64,000 bases of DNA from Clostridiales bacterium (GCA_003452395.1 DMOI01000040.1:1-64000); one strand, 5' to 3'; positions 53,105 to 61,970 are shown, counted from the stretch's first letter. The notes: generated from the letters alone by a model not told the origin. Program-made: numbers and translations.

Positions 53105-53662
53105 ATGGAATACGTAAAAGAATGGTTGAATAATATAGCAATGTATATGGTATTAACAATGTTTATCAATATAATAATCCCAAATAAAGCCTACAAGAAA
53201 TACATAAACTTAATTTTGGGTTTTGTACTTATTATAATTGTACTAGCACCTATAAATAAACTATTAAATGATTCTGATAGTTTTCTTGAAAGAAATATCG
53301 TTAAACAGAAGAGTCAGTTAGATAACAAACAATTTGCAATAAATCAAAGTCAACTAGAAAATCAGAAGAAGAAGGCAATACTTGAAATATTTAAAAATAA
53401 TGTAAAAGACCAGATTGAAAATATTTTATTTCAAAATATGGAGCTAAAGGTATTAAAGTTAGAGTTAGGTATGAATGATGGCAATGAAAATACTGGTGAG
53501 CTTGAAAGTATAAAAATTACCGTTTCACAAAACAAAAACTATATCCTGAATAATGAAGTAGGTGGACTTAATAAAGAAATATTAGAAAAAAAGATTAAAA
53601 TTTTATTAAAAAACTTCTATTGTATCGACGAAAATAATATATATGTAACTGTACAAGTTTAA
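53105..53662 (+). CDS. spoIIIAF: Stage III sporulation protein AF
   Basis: A 185-residue membrane protein with two N-terminal helices (about 13-30 and 34-56; YINLILGFVLIIIVLAPIN) and a soluble C-terminal domain (about 95-185) ending in NNIYVTVQV. This layout matches SpoIIIAF of the SpoIIIA-SpoIIQ feeding-tube complex made in the mother cell under sigma-E. ATG 53105 follows AAAGGAGGAAA. In other spore formers this gene comes after spoIIIAA-AE; here none of these is upstream and a toxin-antitoxin module is there instead. Confidence 0.88.
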   Translation: MEYVKEWLNNIAMYMVLTMFINIIIPNKAYKKYINLILGFVLIIIVLAPINKLLNDSDSFLERNIVKQKSQLDNKQFAINQSQLENQKKKAILEIFKNNVKDQIENILFQNMELKVLKLELGMNDGNENTGELESIKITVSQNKNYILNNEVGGLNKEILEKKIKILLKNFYCIDENNIYVTVQV

Positions 53663-53676
53663 TGGGAGGAGAACTA

Positions 53677-54123
53677 ATGAAAAATTACAAGGAGTTGTTT
53701 GAAAAGCTTATAAGAGGGGGAGATAACACACTTAAAAAACTTATTTTTGCTTTTATAATTGGACTAATATTAATGAACATTGGCAATTTTGTATTTGACA
53801 AAAAAGATACTTATATAGAAGAAATACCAGAAAAAACTATAAGTTTAAAAGAAGAAGATTCTACATACAAAACAACTATAGAAAAAAGATTAAGTAAAGC
53901 TTTAGAAAATGTGCCAGGTGCTGGAAAAACAGAAGCAATAATAAATATAGTGGAAAGCAAAGAAAACTTTAATGACAAGTCAAGCGAAGTAAAAGGAGTG
54001 CTTGTAATATCAGAAGGAGCAGATAATTTAAGAGTAAAGGAGGAATTACAAAAGGCAACGCAGATTTTATTAGATTTACCTATACATAAGGTGTATGTGA
54101 TTAGAAGTGAAAATTTAAAATAA
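53677..54123 (+). CDS. spoIIIAG: Stage III sporulation protein AG
   Basis: A 148-residue protein with one N-terminal membrane helix (about 20-36, KKLIFAFIIGLILMNIGNFV) and an extracytoplasmic ring-forming domain (VPGAGKTEAIINIVESKEN, then GVLVISEGADNLRVKEEL). In B. subtilis SpoIIIAG forms a large ring in the channel between mother cell and forespore. ATG 53677 follows GGGAGGAG, which overlaps the end of spoIIIAF. It lies in the spoIIIAF-AG-AH cluster. Confidence 0.88.
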   Translation: MKNYKELFEKLIRGGDNTLKKLIFAFIIGLILMNIGNFVFDKKDTYIEEIPEKTISLKEEDSTYKTTIEKRLSKALENVPGAGKTEAIINIVESKENFNDKSSEVKGVLVISEGADNLRVKEELQKATQILLDLPIHKVYVIRSENLK

Positions 54124-54150
54124 CGATTAATTATACGAGGAGGAGTTTAA

Positions 54151-54813
54151 ATGTTTGTAATAAAAAAGAATCAAATTATAATAGTTGCATTGGTTGCAAT
54201 GATAGCAATAGCAGGATATTTTAATTATGTGGATACTAGTAATGAAGAGAGTAAATTAGTTTTGCAAGATGCAACGGATATAAAAGCACCAACTGATATA
54301 GATAATAAAAGTAATATAGACAATACGGAAAATAAAGCCAAACCAGATACTTTAGATACTGAGGGCATGAAAGTGCCTAAAGAGGTTGCTAGTGATAATG
54401 AACAAATAGGCTCAGCAGTATTTGTAAATAACTCGTTTGACGAAGAAGTACAAGAAACCTTTTTCCTTCAAGCTAAAATGAATAGAGAACAAACAAGAGC
54501 AGAGAGAAAAGATTGGCTTACACAAGTAATAAATAACGATAATGTTGCAACTGACAAAAAAGGTGAGGCAACAGACGAACTTATAGATATGCAAAAAAGA
54601 ATAGAAAAAGAAAATTCCATCGAGTCAATGATAGAAGCAAAGGGATTTTCAGAAGTATATGTTAGAATTGATGATGATTCTGTAGATGTTGTAGTCAATG
54701 TAGAAAACTTATCAGAGCAACAAATTGCACAAATAGCGGAAATAACAAGTAGAAAAACAGGGTTACCTATAAGTAAAATAAAAATAACCCCACTTAAGAA
54801 AGAAGCAAAGTAA
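54151..54813 (+). CDS. spoIIIAH: Stage III sporulation protein AH
   Basis: A 220-residue protein with one N-terminal helix (5-24), an acidic linker, and a C-terminal domain of YscJ/FliF-like fold: SIESMIEAKGFSEVYVRIDD and LSEQQIAQIAEITSRKTGLP. SpoIIIAH meets SpoIIQ across the intermembrane space; a SpoIIQ-like gene is at 38926. ATG follows GAGGAGGAG. It is the last gene of the spoIIIA cluster. The usual downstream genes accB, accC and asp23 are not here. Confidence 0.9.
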   Translation: MFVIKKNQIIIVALVAMIAIAGYFNYVDTSNEESKLVLQDATDIKAPTDIDNKSNIDNTENKAKPDTLDTEGMKVPKEVASDNEQIGSAVFVNNSFDEEVQETFFLQAKMNREQTRAERKDWLTQVINNDNVATDKKGEATDELIDMQKRIEKENSIESMIEAKGFSEVYVRIDDDSVDVVVNVENLSEQQIAQIAEITSRKTGLPISKIKITPLKKEAK

Positions 54814-54904
54814 ATTTGCTTCTTTTTATTCACCAATATATAACTTTTGAATAAAATACTAATAGAAGTTCGCAAGACTTCAAATTTTTGGGAGGTGTTT
54901 TGAA

Positions 54905-55510
54905 GTGGCAAGAAGAGGTGGAAGAGTAAATTGGTCAAATGCGGGATGTTATGATCCTGTTAATGAGTGTTTACCATATGAAGTTGGTGGAGTCTCAGTC
55001 ATACAAGATAGGGTATCTGAGCCTATAAGAGAGGTAATAAACCTAAATCCATGCCCTAATCATAAGATATTAGATGTTGTTGACATAAACTCAGAAGCAT
55101 ATGTAAGTAACTGTAATATAACTGTTTGTGATAACTATGTAATGATAGATGGATTTATTAAGAAAAATATTATATATTCATTTATTGAAGATTTTCCAGG
55201 AAATGTTTCAGAGTTACGTCCATGTACATTTAATAGTTGTAATTGCGCAGTACTAGATACTGAACTCGGTAACTTAATAGCTTGGTATCCATTTAGTATA
55301 AAAATCAAAGTATGCGATGCAAATATATTAGTTGATTGTAAGTTAAGATGTATTTCAATAAAAGAATGTCAACAAAGTGATAGATTTATATATGAAGAAT
55401 GTCCGATATTAACTTTACCTGGAATATTCTTAGGAGCAAAAATTTTCCCTATAATAGCTATTGTTGCAAACGATATAGTAACTGTTGACCTTGTTTGTAC
55501 AAAATCATAG
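54905..55510 (+). CDS. Cys-rich SPOCS-like protein, likely spore-associated
   Basis: A 201-residue protein without signal peptide, with about 15 cysteines and short beta-rich blocks (ITVCDNYVMIDGFIKKNIIY near 72-91). The pattern of a VXIDGFIKKXIXY strand followed by a second similar strand pair resembles the SPOCS/DUF3794 domains of spore coat and exosporium proteins. I am not sure of this assignment. Start GTG 54905 follows GGGAGGTG. It lies right after spoIIIAH but has its own ribosome site and a 90-base gap. High Cys content fits disulphide cross-linking in a coat. Confidence 0.55.
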   Translation: MARRGGRVNWSNAGCYDPVNECLPYEVGGVSVIQDRVSEPIREVINLNPCPNHKILDVVDINSEAYVSNCNITVCDNYVMIDGFIKKNIIYSFIEDFPGNVSELRPCTFNSCNCAVLDTELGNLIAWYPFSIKIKVCDANILVDCKLRCISIKECQQSDRFIYEECPILTLPGIFLGAKIFPIIAIVANDIVTVDLVCTKS

Positions 55511-55531
55511 TCTAGATATCAGACAAATCTG

Positions 55532-55632
55532 ATGTGGTATGTTACTTCGTAACGTGGTATGGTAGTGGTATATTGTGGTATATTGTAAAACAATTATCAT
55601 ACGTAGTATATCACAGTAAATCCTTACCACGT
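55532..55632. repeat. Palindromic intergenic repeat (type C)
   Basis: The left part has GTTACTTCGTAAC (a small hairpin) and CGTGGTATGG; the right end TTACCACGTG is the inverse of CGTGGTAT. Two copies of GTGGTATATT lie in between. It fills the gap before the glycosyltransferase gene and could fold into a long imperfect hairpin. Confidence 0.5.
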
Positions 55633-55681
55633 GAGAAGCACATATCATTTTTTGTGCAAAAAAATAGTGGTGGTGAAGAAT

Positions 55682-56758
55682 GTGGCGACAATTAGTTTAT
55701 GTATGATCGTAAAAAATGAGGAAGAATATATAGCAAAATGTTTAAATTCTGTAAGTGACTTGGTTGATGAGATTATAATAGTTGATACAGGGTCCACAGA
55801 TAACACTGAAGAAATAGTAAGTGAATACACTAATAATATATACTTTTTTGATTTTGCAGATGATTTTTCAGCTGCAAGAAATTATTCTTTTGAAAAAGCC
55901 TCAAAAGATTATATTTTTTGGCTTGATGCAGACGATGTTTTACTAGAAAGGGATCGTGTAAAATTTAAAGAACTAAAAAATAGACTAGATGATGAAGTAG
56001 GTATTGTTGCAATGAAATATAATTATATTTTCGATGAAGAGGACAATGTAGTTTTATCTTTTTACAAAGAACGACTGATACGTAGAGAACTAAAACCATT
56101 ATGGATTGAACCTGTTCATGAATATATTAATGTAGATGCTGATATTTATAAAACAGATATAACTATTACTCATACAAGAAAAAACACACAAAGTGATAGA
56201 AACATAAAAATTTATAGAAAATTTTTATATGAAGGTAATGAATTATCACAAAAAGGCATGATGTATTATGGAATGGAGCTTTTAAGTAACAATCTAATAC
56301 AAGAAGCGATTTTTCAACTTGGAAAATTTTTAAAACTAAAATCAGAGTGGGACAGTGAATGTGAATGGGTGTGTTTAGAATTGTCAGCATGTTATTTAAA
56401 GCTTCATGATTATGATAATGCCATAAAAGCATTATTATACTGTTTTGAGAAATGTGTCCCCAGAGCAGAAATATGCTGCGAAATCGGAAATTGTTTTGTT
56501 TATAAAAAGGAATATGATAATGCAACGTTTTGGTTTGAGCTTACTGTAGCTATGAAAAAAGTAAGAGATGATTTTAGTTTTGTACTCGATATGTATATAG
56601 ATTTTATACCCAATTATCAACTAGGAATCTGCCATTATTCACTAGGTGATATCGAAAGAGCTATTTATTACAATGAAGAAGCTCTGAAAGCCAGACCAAA
56701 TAATATAAATGCAAAGAAAAATGATACTTTATACAAAAAAATTCAGGCGAATGCTTGA
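55682..56758 (+). CDS. Family 2 glycosyltransferase with TPR-like C-terminus
   Basis: A 358-residue protein. The GT-A domain (about 1-200) has TISLCMIVKNEEEYIAKCL, VDTGSTDNTEEIV and the DXD-like metal site WLDADDV near 79. The C-terminal part (about 205-355) carries TPR-like helix pairs ending LGDIERAIYYNEEALKARPN. Such proteins occur in clostridia and bacilli near spore or surface-structure genes, and a few modify surface glycoproteins, but the substrate is unknown. Start GTG 55682 gives the family N-terminus (VATISLCMIVKN); an earlier in-frame ATG (55631) has no site. A terminator overlaps its end. Confidence 0.82.
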   Translation: MATISLCMIVKNEEEYIAKCLNSVSDLVDEIIIVDTGSTDNTEEIVSEYTNNIYFFDFADDFSAARNYSFEKASKDYIFWLDADDVLLERDRVKFKELKNRLDDEVGIVAMKYNYIFDEEDNVVLSFYKERLIRRELKPLWIEPVHEYINVDADIYKTDITITHTRKNTQSDRNIKIYRKFLYEGNELSQKGMMYYGMELLSNNLIQEAIFQLGKFLKLKSEWDSECEWVCLELSACYLKLHDYDNAIKALLYCFEKCVPRAEICCEIGNCFVYKKEYDNATFWFELTVAMKKVRDDFSFVLDMYIDFIPNYQLGICHYSLGDIERAIYYNEEALKARPNNINAKKNDTLYKKIQANA

Positions 56759-56770
56759 ATTTTTTTTGTA
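56732..56770 (+). terminator. Terminator overlapping the glycosyltransferase stop
   Basis: TACAAAAAAATTCAGGC pairs with GCTTGAATTTTTTTTGTA. Confidence 0.75.
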
Positions 56771-56789
56771 TAAAGTGTAGAATGGGAAG

Positions 56790-56865
56790 AACAGATAACA
56801 GATAGTTATAGCACAAACATATTACTTATGTACTAGTTTTTACTGTCATCTGTTATATGTTATCT
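56790..56865. repeat. Dispersed hairpin repeat (type D), copy 1
   Basis: It shares the core GCACAAACATATTAC with 63686-63700 and similar flanks: AGATAACAGATA at one side and ATCTGTTATATGTTATCT at the other, which are inverted. It sits directly before the ribosome site of the DJ-1 gene. Confidence 0.6.
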
Positions 56866-56885
56866 AAAAAACGGGAGGTTTAATT

Positions 56886-57458
56886 ATGGTTTATATATTT
56901 TTAGCAGAAGGATTTGAGGAAATAGAGGTTGTAACGCCTATTGATATAATAAAAAGAGCGGGTATAGATATAAGAATGATATCCATATCAGATAGATTGG
57001 AAGTTTTGGGTGCACATGGTATGACCATAGTTGCTGATGAAACCTTTGATGAAGCTGATTTTTTTGATGCAGAAATGTTTATATTACCAGGTGGTAAAAA
57101 AGGTACAGAAAATCTTGCTAAACATGATGAATTAAGAAGTTTAATAATTGAAAAAAATGAGCAAAATAAATATATAGCAGCAATTTGTGCAGCACCTGCA
57201 ATACTTGGACAAATGGGATTATTACAAGATAAGGTAGCTACATGTTATCCAGGTAATGAGGGTATGCTAAAAGGAGCAAAACTATCAGATAATAATGTTG
57301 TAACTGATGGAAATATAATTACATCTAGAGGACCAGGAACTGCACAAAATTTTGGACTTAGAATTGTTAAAATATTAAAAGGTAAGGAAGTAGCAGAAAA
57401 ACTAAACGAAGCAATGCTTTTTAAACGAAGATATGAAATAATGATAAAGGAAAAATAG
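56886..57458 (+). CDS. DJ-1/PfpI family protein (YajL-like)
   Basis: A 190-residue class I glutamine-amidotransferase-like protein. It begins YIFLAEGFEEIEVVTPIDII (Glu of the active site near 11-15) and has the nucleophilic-elbow cysteine in AAICAAPAILGQMG (Cys near 103), then TDGNIITSRGPGTAQNFGL. DJ-1 family members have been described as deglycases, glyoxalases or chaperones; the function here is not known. Full length. ATG follows GGGAGGTTTAATT. The aminopeptidase gene starts 11 bases after its stop, so they are co-transcribed. Confidence 0.9.
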   Translation: MVYIFLAEGFEEIEVVTPIDIIKRAGIDIRMISISDRLEVLGAHGMTIVADETFDEADFFDAEMFILPGGKKGTENLAKHDELRSLIIEKNEQNKYIAAICAAPAILGQMGLLQDKVATCYPGNEGMLKGAKLSDNNVVTDGNIITSRGPGTAQNFGLRIVKILKGKEVAEKLNEAMLFKRRYEIMIKEK

Positions 57459-57469
57459 GGGGAACGTTG

Positions 57470-59494
57470 ATGTATAAAAAGTTTAAAGAAAAATATGACA
57501 GTAATACAGATGTTTATAATGAATTACAAAACGGTCTAGAAGAAATAAAAAAGTTTATTCAAGATGATACTAGTAAGTACGCTGATTACTTCAAATGTAT
57601 TGCTAACTTCATTGTAAAGACTTTTGATTATAGAGAATTACAAAATAATTTAGAAAATATAGATTTTGATACTCTGCTAAAAGCGAATAATGGGCTTTAT
57701 ATGGATATTCATAAAGATAATTATGATAATAGTTATGCAAACCCAGAATACACTTGCAATATTTTTGGTAAAGAACTTGGCCAGATATTAACTTATATTT
57801 ATGCATACACTAAAAACTATATAGACTGGATATCAAATGAAAACAACTATATAATTAATCAAACAAATAAGCTTATATTAACTATAAAAAATATGCTAGA
57901 AACCAGTGAAAAACCTAATAAAGCTGAGATTATCGAAATTATAAAAAAACATCATCTAGACGTTATTGAATACAGAATAGAATTTAATTTAAATAAAATA
58001 TTTAATCCTGAAGTAAGTGACCGGTATAGAAGTATTATAGAAAATGGTATAGATATTGATATGAAATACTTATTTAAGTATAATAGATACATTGGTGATG
58101 CTGAAATAAAAACTGCCAGGTTTTTAAACATAATGAGGGATGAACAGATAAATGATATTGCTATTACTATAGTTGAAGCATTTAAAAATGGATACGCAAG
58201 AGATGGAAAAGATATTACTAAAAAATCTAATATTAGACCTATGTATCAAATGGGAGAAGAACGTATTGTAAAAAAGGTTTTAGAAAAACTGGAATCTATA
58301 AACATCATGGGATTTTCATTAGTTCCATTATGTGTATCACAATTTAAACAATATGAGTATGATCATGAATTTGATGCAGGACTTTATTTTGATAAAGATT
58401 ATGTTGATAAAAGCTTGAAGTTATATGAAGAAAAGTGTGAAAAATATAAAGATATGCTTATAAAATTTGGAGGTCCAATTTTTATAGAGACATTTGGGCA
58501 AATCCCATTTTCACCAAAATCTAAAGATACAAATATAAGGTATAACGATGATCAAAATGATTTGGATAAAAATTTAAAAAATAAAAACATGCAAATATTA
58601 AATAAATATGCTACTAGATCTGAATATAGCTTTACTATAGTAGCATTACCAAACCCAGAAATAGGTGATAGATTTGAAGAAATATTTGAAGAAACTTGCA
58701 AGGTAAACACTCTAGATAATGATAAGTATGAAAAGATTCATCAAAAAATTATAAATATACTAGATAAAGCTGATTTTGTACATGTAAAAGGGAAAGGAGA
58801 TAACTTAACGGATATAAAAATAAAAATGCAAAAAATTAATAGCGCGGAAACTGAAACCCTTTTTGAAAACTGTGTTGCGAATGTAAATATACCAGTTGGA
58901 GAGGTATTTACATCACCTAAACTTACAGAAACAAGTGGAACATTACATGTAACAAAGGTATACTTAAATGATTACTTGTATAAGGATTTACTACTCGTAT
59001 TTAAAGATGGTTATGTTGTAAATTACAACTGTAAAAACTTTGAAACTGAGGAACAAAACAAGAAATATATTGAAGAAAACTTGTTGCATCCATATAAATC
59101 ATTACCTATGGGTGAGTTCGCTATAGGTACCAACACTACTGCATACGTGATGGCTAGAAAATATGATATCGGACACTTGTTACCGATACTTATAGCAGAA
59201 AAGACAGGACCTCATTTTGCTATAGGGGACACATGTTTCTCACATCGCGAAGATTTAAAAGTATACAACAACATTGATGGTAAAGAAATTATTGCACGTG
59301 ACAACGAAAAGAGTATACTCCGTAGAACAAATCCAGACGAAGCCTACACAAACAAGCACACTGATATAACCATACCATACGATGAACTAGACTTTATTAG
59401 ATCAGTAACAGGTGATGGAGAGGAACTTAGTGTCATTGAGAAAGGAAGATTTGTAGTAGAAGGCACTGAAGAATTGAATGAAGTATTTAATTAA
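57470..59494 (+). CDS. M29-type aminopeptidase with an N-terminal extension
   Basis: A 674-residue protein. The last ~400 residues match M29 (thermophilic aminopeptidase) metallopeptidases: IPVGEVFTSPKLTETSGTLH, PMGEFAIGTNTTAYVMAR and EKTGPHFAIGDTCFSHREDL with the metal-binding Glu, His and Asp. M29 enzymes are about 410 residues long, so an extra N-terminal domain of roughly 250 residues is present; it is mostly helical and of unknown role. Similar long M29 proteins exist in clostridia, so the extension is probably normal for this subgroup. ATG 57470 follows AGGGGGAA. Confidence 0.8.
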   Translation: MYKKFKEKYDSNTDVYNELQNGLEEIKKFIQDDTSKYADYFKCIANFIVKTFDYRELQNNLENIDFDTLLKANNGLYMDIHKDNYDNSYANPEYTCNIFGKELGQILTYIYAYTKNYIDWISNENNYIINQTNKLILTIKNMLETSEKPNKAEIIEIIKKHHLDVIEYRIEFNLNKIFNPEVSDRYRSIIENGIDIDMKYLFKYNRYIGDAEIKTARFLNIMRDEQINDIAITIVEAFKNGYARDGKDITKKSNIRPMYQMGEERIVKKVLEKLESINIMGFSLVPLCVSQFKQYEYDHEFDAGLYFDKDYVDKSLKLYEEKCEKYKDMLIKFGGPIFIETFGQIPFSPKSKDTNIRYNDDQNDLDKNLKNKNMQILNKYATRSEYSFTIVALPNPEIGDRFEEIFEETCKVNTLDNDKYEKIHQKIINILDKADFVHVKGKGDNLTDIKIKMQKINSAETETLFENCVANVNIPVGEVFTSPKLTETSGTLHVTKVYLNDYLYKDLLLVFKDGYVVNYNCKNFETEEQNKKYIEENLLHPYKSLPMGEFAIGTNTTAYVMARKYDIGHLLPILIAEKTGPHFAIGDTCFSHREDLKVYNNIDGKEIIARDNEKSILRRTNPDEAYTNKHTDITIPYDELDFIRSVTGDGEELSVIEKGRFVVEGTEELNEVFN

Positions 59495-59529
59495 AGTAAC
59501 AAGTTTCATAATATAAAATTTGTAAAGAA

Positions 59530-59635
59530 GTCCTCCCCCTAGGAAGGGGGAGCTAGAGGGGGTAGAAGTTTTTAAAAATAAAATACGTTAACGATGTGAC
59601 CCCACCTAACCTCCCCTTCGCAGGGGAGGGACTAA
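59530..59635. repeat. Double-hairpin GC-rich inverted repeat (type E)
   Basis: TCCTCCCCCTAGGAAGGGGG (59531-59550) and its neighbour GAGGGGGT are repeated in reverse orientation as ACCCCACCT, then CCTCCCCTTCGCAGGGGAGG (59610-59629). Each half is a hairpin and the whole is a palindrome, like paired REP elements. Strikingly GC-rich against its surroundings. It separates the aminopeptidase from the ABC importer. Confidence 0.75.
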
Positions 59636-59653
59636 AATACTTAAGGAGGTAAC

Positions 59654-60625
59654 ATGAAAAACTTAAAAATCATACTAGTAATTTTCACCTTAGCACTCAC
59701 AATAACAGCCTGCTCAAATGTAAAAGAAACAAATCTTTCGAGTGTCAGCGTAGCAACCTTAAAAGGCCCTAGCTCTATGGGTATTTCTAAAATGATTGAA
59801 GATAACGCAAAAGTAGATGATGTAAGTATTAACTACGAAATATACGCAACTCCGGACATAATAGTGTCAAAGCTATTAAATAGTGAAATTGACATAGCCA
59901 CGGTACCAACAAATGTAGCTGCTAATATATATAACAAAACAAATGGTAAATATAAAATACTAGACATAAATGTACTCAATGTTTTATACATAGTTGCACC
60001 GAAAGATATGGAAATAAAAAGCATTACTGATTTGAAGGATAAAACTATAGAAATTAGTGGAAGGAAAACAGTTCCGGAATATGTATTTAATTATGTGCTT
60101 AATAAAAATGATCTTGTAGACGGAGAAAATATTACTTTAGATTATTCGATTGATCATACAACATCAGCACAAAAAATGATTACTGGAAAGTCAAAAATAG
60201 CCATAATGCCCCAGCCATTTGCTACACTTGTTACTATGAAAAATAAAGATTTGGAAGTGAAAATAAATATAGGTGATGAGTGGACAAAACTTACTAGTAC
60301 TGACCTACCAATGGGATGTATAATAGTAAAAACAGAACTTGCAGAACAAAATAAAAAGTTTGTAGATAATTTTATGGAGAAGGTTAAAGAATCTTCTCTA
60401 TGGGTAAATAAAAACATTGATAAGGCAAGTATTACTATTAAAAACCTTGAGATATTACCAGATGAAAACATTGTAAAAGCTGCAATACCTTATTCTAGTA
60501 TAGTTTACATTGATAATGAAGATATGAAAGAATCATTAAGTAAATTTTATGAAATTATAAATGAAATAGATAAGGATTCAATAGGGGGCAAAGTACCTGA
60601 TGAAAAGATTTATTATACAAAGTAA
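59654..60625 (+). CDS. ABC importer substrate-binding lipoprotein (SsuA/THI5-like)
   Basis: A 323-residue lipoprotein: signal peptide MKNLKIILVIFTLALTITAC with the lipobox cysteine at 20, then a type 2 periplasmic-binding fold (SSMGISKMIEDNAKVDDVSI, then IDIATVPTNVAANIYNKT). It resembles the NMT1/THI5 and SsuA families, which bind thiamine precursors, sulfonates, nitrate or other small molecules. No riboswitch was seen upstream, so the ligand is not identified. It overlaps the permease gene by 26 bases. ATG follows AAGGAGGTAAC. Confidence 0.85.
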   Translation: MKNLKIILVIFTLALTITACSNVKETNLSSVSVATLKGPSSMGISKMIEDNAKVDDVSINYEIYATPDIIVSKLLNSEIDIATVPTNVAANIYNKTNGKYKILDINVLNVLYIVAPKDMEIKSITDLKDKTIEISGRKTVPEYVFNYVLNKNDLVDGENITLDYSIDHTTSAQKMITGKSKIAIMPQPFATLVTMKNKDLEVKINIGDEWTKLTSTDLPMGCIIVKTELAEQNKKFVDNFMEKVKESSLWVNKNIDKASITIKNLEILPDENIVKAAIPYSSIVYIDNEDMKESLSKFYEIINEIDKDSIGGKVPDEKIYYTK

Positions 60626-61358
60626 TGCAATCAGAATTATATTGATTACACTATTTTGGTTGTCAATTTACCAAATGTTATATATGTACATAAATAACGA
60701 TATTTATATTCCTAGTATACAGTCTATATTAAAAGAAACAACAGACATATTTACAAACAAAGAAAAATTAATTGATATTATTTTTACATTAGGTAGAATG
60801 ATAATTGGAACAACTATATCAATAGTTGCTGCGATAGTTATAGCTGTGATATGTGGTAGCAAAAATTATATGTTTGAATTTATAAAACCAGCCATGGCTA
60901 TTTTAAAAACTGCTCCAAGTATTGTACTCATACTTATTTCTTTGATTTGGTTCGATGCAGAAAATTTGCCAGTTATTATTTGTGTTGCTATGTGTTTACC
61001 AATCATGTTTTCTAATATAGTATATGGAATATTAAATATAGACAAAGTGTATATAGATTTTGTGAAAGTTTATAACATAAAAAGGAAGAACGTATATAGC
61101 TATTTGTATGTAAGCTTATTAAAACCATATTTTATTTCAGGTGTAAACACAATAATAGGTATAAGTTTTAAAGTGATAATTGCAACCGAAATACTAGCAC
61201 TACCCGACTATGGAATAGGCAAAAGGATATATGATTCTAAATTATATTTGAAAACTGATGAAATGTTAGCATGGACTGTTATAGTTATTATAGCATCGCT
61301 ACTTATTGAAAAATATTTTAATAAATTTATTAGAAAAAAGGTTGAGGTGATAGTTTGA
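60600..61358 (+). CDS. ABC importer permease (SsuC-like)
   Basis: A 252-residue integral membrane protein with about six helices and the EAA-like loop GILNIDKVYIDFVKVYNIKRKN (about 141-162) that contacts the ATPase. It belongs to the BPD-type permeases partnered with SsuA/THI5-like binding proteins. Its ATG (60600) lies inside the binding-protein gene. The stop overlaps the start of the ATPase gene by 4 bases, so all three products should be made together. Confidence 0.88.
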   Translation: MKRFIIQSNAIRIILITLFWLSIYQMLYMYINNDIYIPSIQSILKETTDIFTNKEKLIDIIFTLGRMIIGTTISIVAAIVIAVICGSKNYMFEFIKPAMAILKTAPSIVLILISLIWFDAENLPVIICVAMCLPIMFSNIVYGILNIDKVYIDFVKVYNIKRKNVYSYLYVSLLKPYFISGVNTIIGISFKVIIATEILALPDYGIGKRIYDSKLYLKTDEMLAWTVIVIIASLLIEKYFNKFIRKKVEVIV

Positions 61359-61957
61359 TACTTTTAAAGAATGTATATAAAAGTTTCGGTACGATGCACG
61401 TGTTTAAAGATTTAAACCTACAAATAAGTGAAAATAAGATAACTTGTATAATAGGGAAATCAGGTATTGGCAAAACAACTTTATTATCAATTTTAGCTAA
61501 ACTTGAGCACATTGACAGTGGGGAAATTATAAACGATAACCCCAAAATATCTTTCGTTTTTCAAAGAGATACTTTACTTCCAAATACCAAAGTAATAGAT
61601 AATTTTAAATATATTCTTGGTGAAATTTATGATAAGGAAAATTTAGAAAGTCTTGTAGATACATATTTAGAAAAGTTTGGAATGCTCGAAAAAAAGTATG
61701 AATATAAGGAAAATCTAAGTGGGGGAATGGTGCAAAGAATAAAAATTATTCAAGCGCTACTTTACTCATCTGATATACTAATACTTGATGAACCATTTAA
61801 AGAATTAGATGAAGGAATAAAAGATGTTTTCGTAGCTGAACTCAAAAAGCTGAAGAAAACAATAATAATTTCATCACATGATTTAGAATTGGTAAATAAC
61901 ATTGCGGATGATGTTGTTGATTTGAATGAAAACCAATTTAGTTATACTGTAGTTTAG
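61355..61957 (+). CDS. ABC importer ATPase (SsuB-like, short)
   Basis: A 200-residue ATPase with Walker A GKSGIGKTT (about 34-42), Q-loop VFQRDTLLPN, signature LSGGMVQRI (about 123-131), Walker B ILILDEPFKELDE and switch His in ISSHDLEL. It is shorter than typical SsuB proteins (about 240 residues), with a minimal C-terminus. Start TTG 61355 overlaps the permease stop by 4 bases. It powers the importer encoded by the two genes upstream. Confidence 0.9.
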   Translation: MILLKNVYKSFGTMHVFKDLNLQISENKITCIIGKSGIGKTTLLSILAKLEHIDSGEIINDNPKISFVFQRDTLLPNTKVIDNFKYILGEIYDKENLESLVDTYLEKFGMLEKKYEYKENLSGGMVQRIKIIQALLYSSDILILDEPFKELDEGIKDVFVAELKKLKKTIIISSHDLELVNNIADDVVDLNENQFSYTVV

Positions 61958-61970
61958 CAAGCCAACTTAA

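Noticed and set aside
54468..54938. Long open frame antisense to spoIIIAH
   Set aside because: It overlaps a clearly assigned sporulation gene and has no ribosome site or recognisable family.
59654..61957. Thiamine-specific importer (ThiXYZ)
   Set aside because: The binding protein is only NMT1/THI5/SsuA-like and there is no TPP riboswitch, so the substrate is left open.
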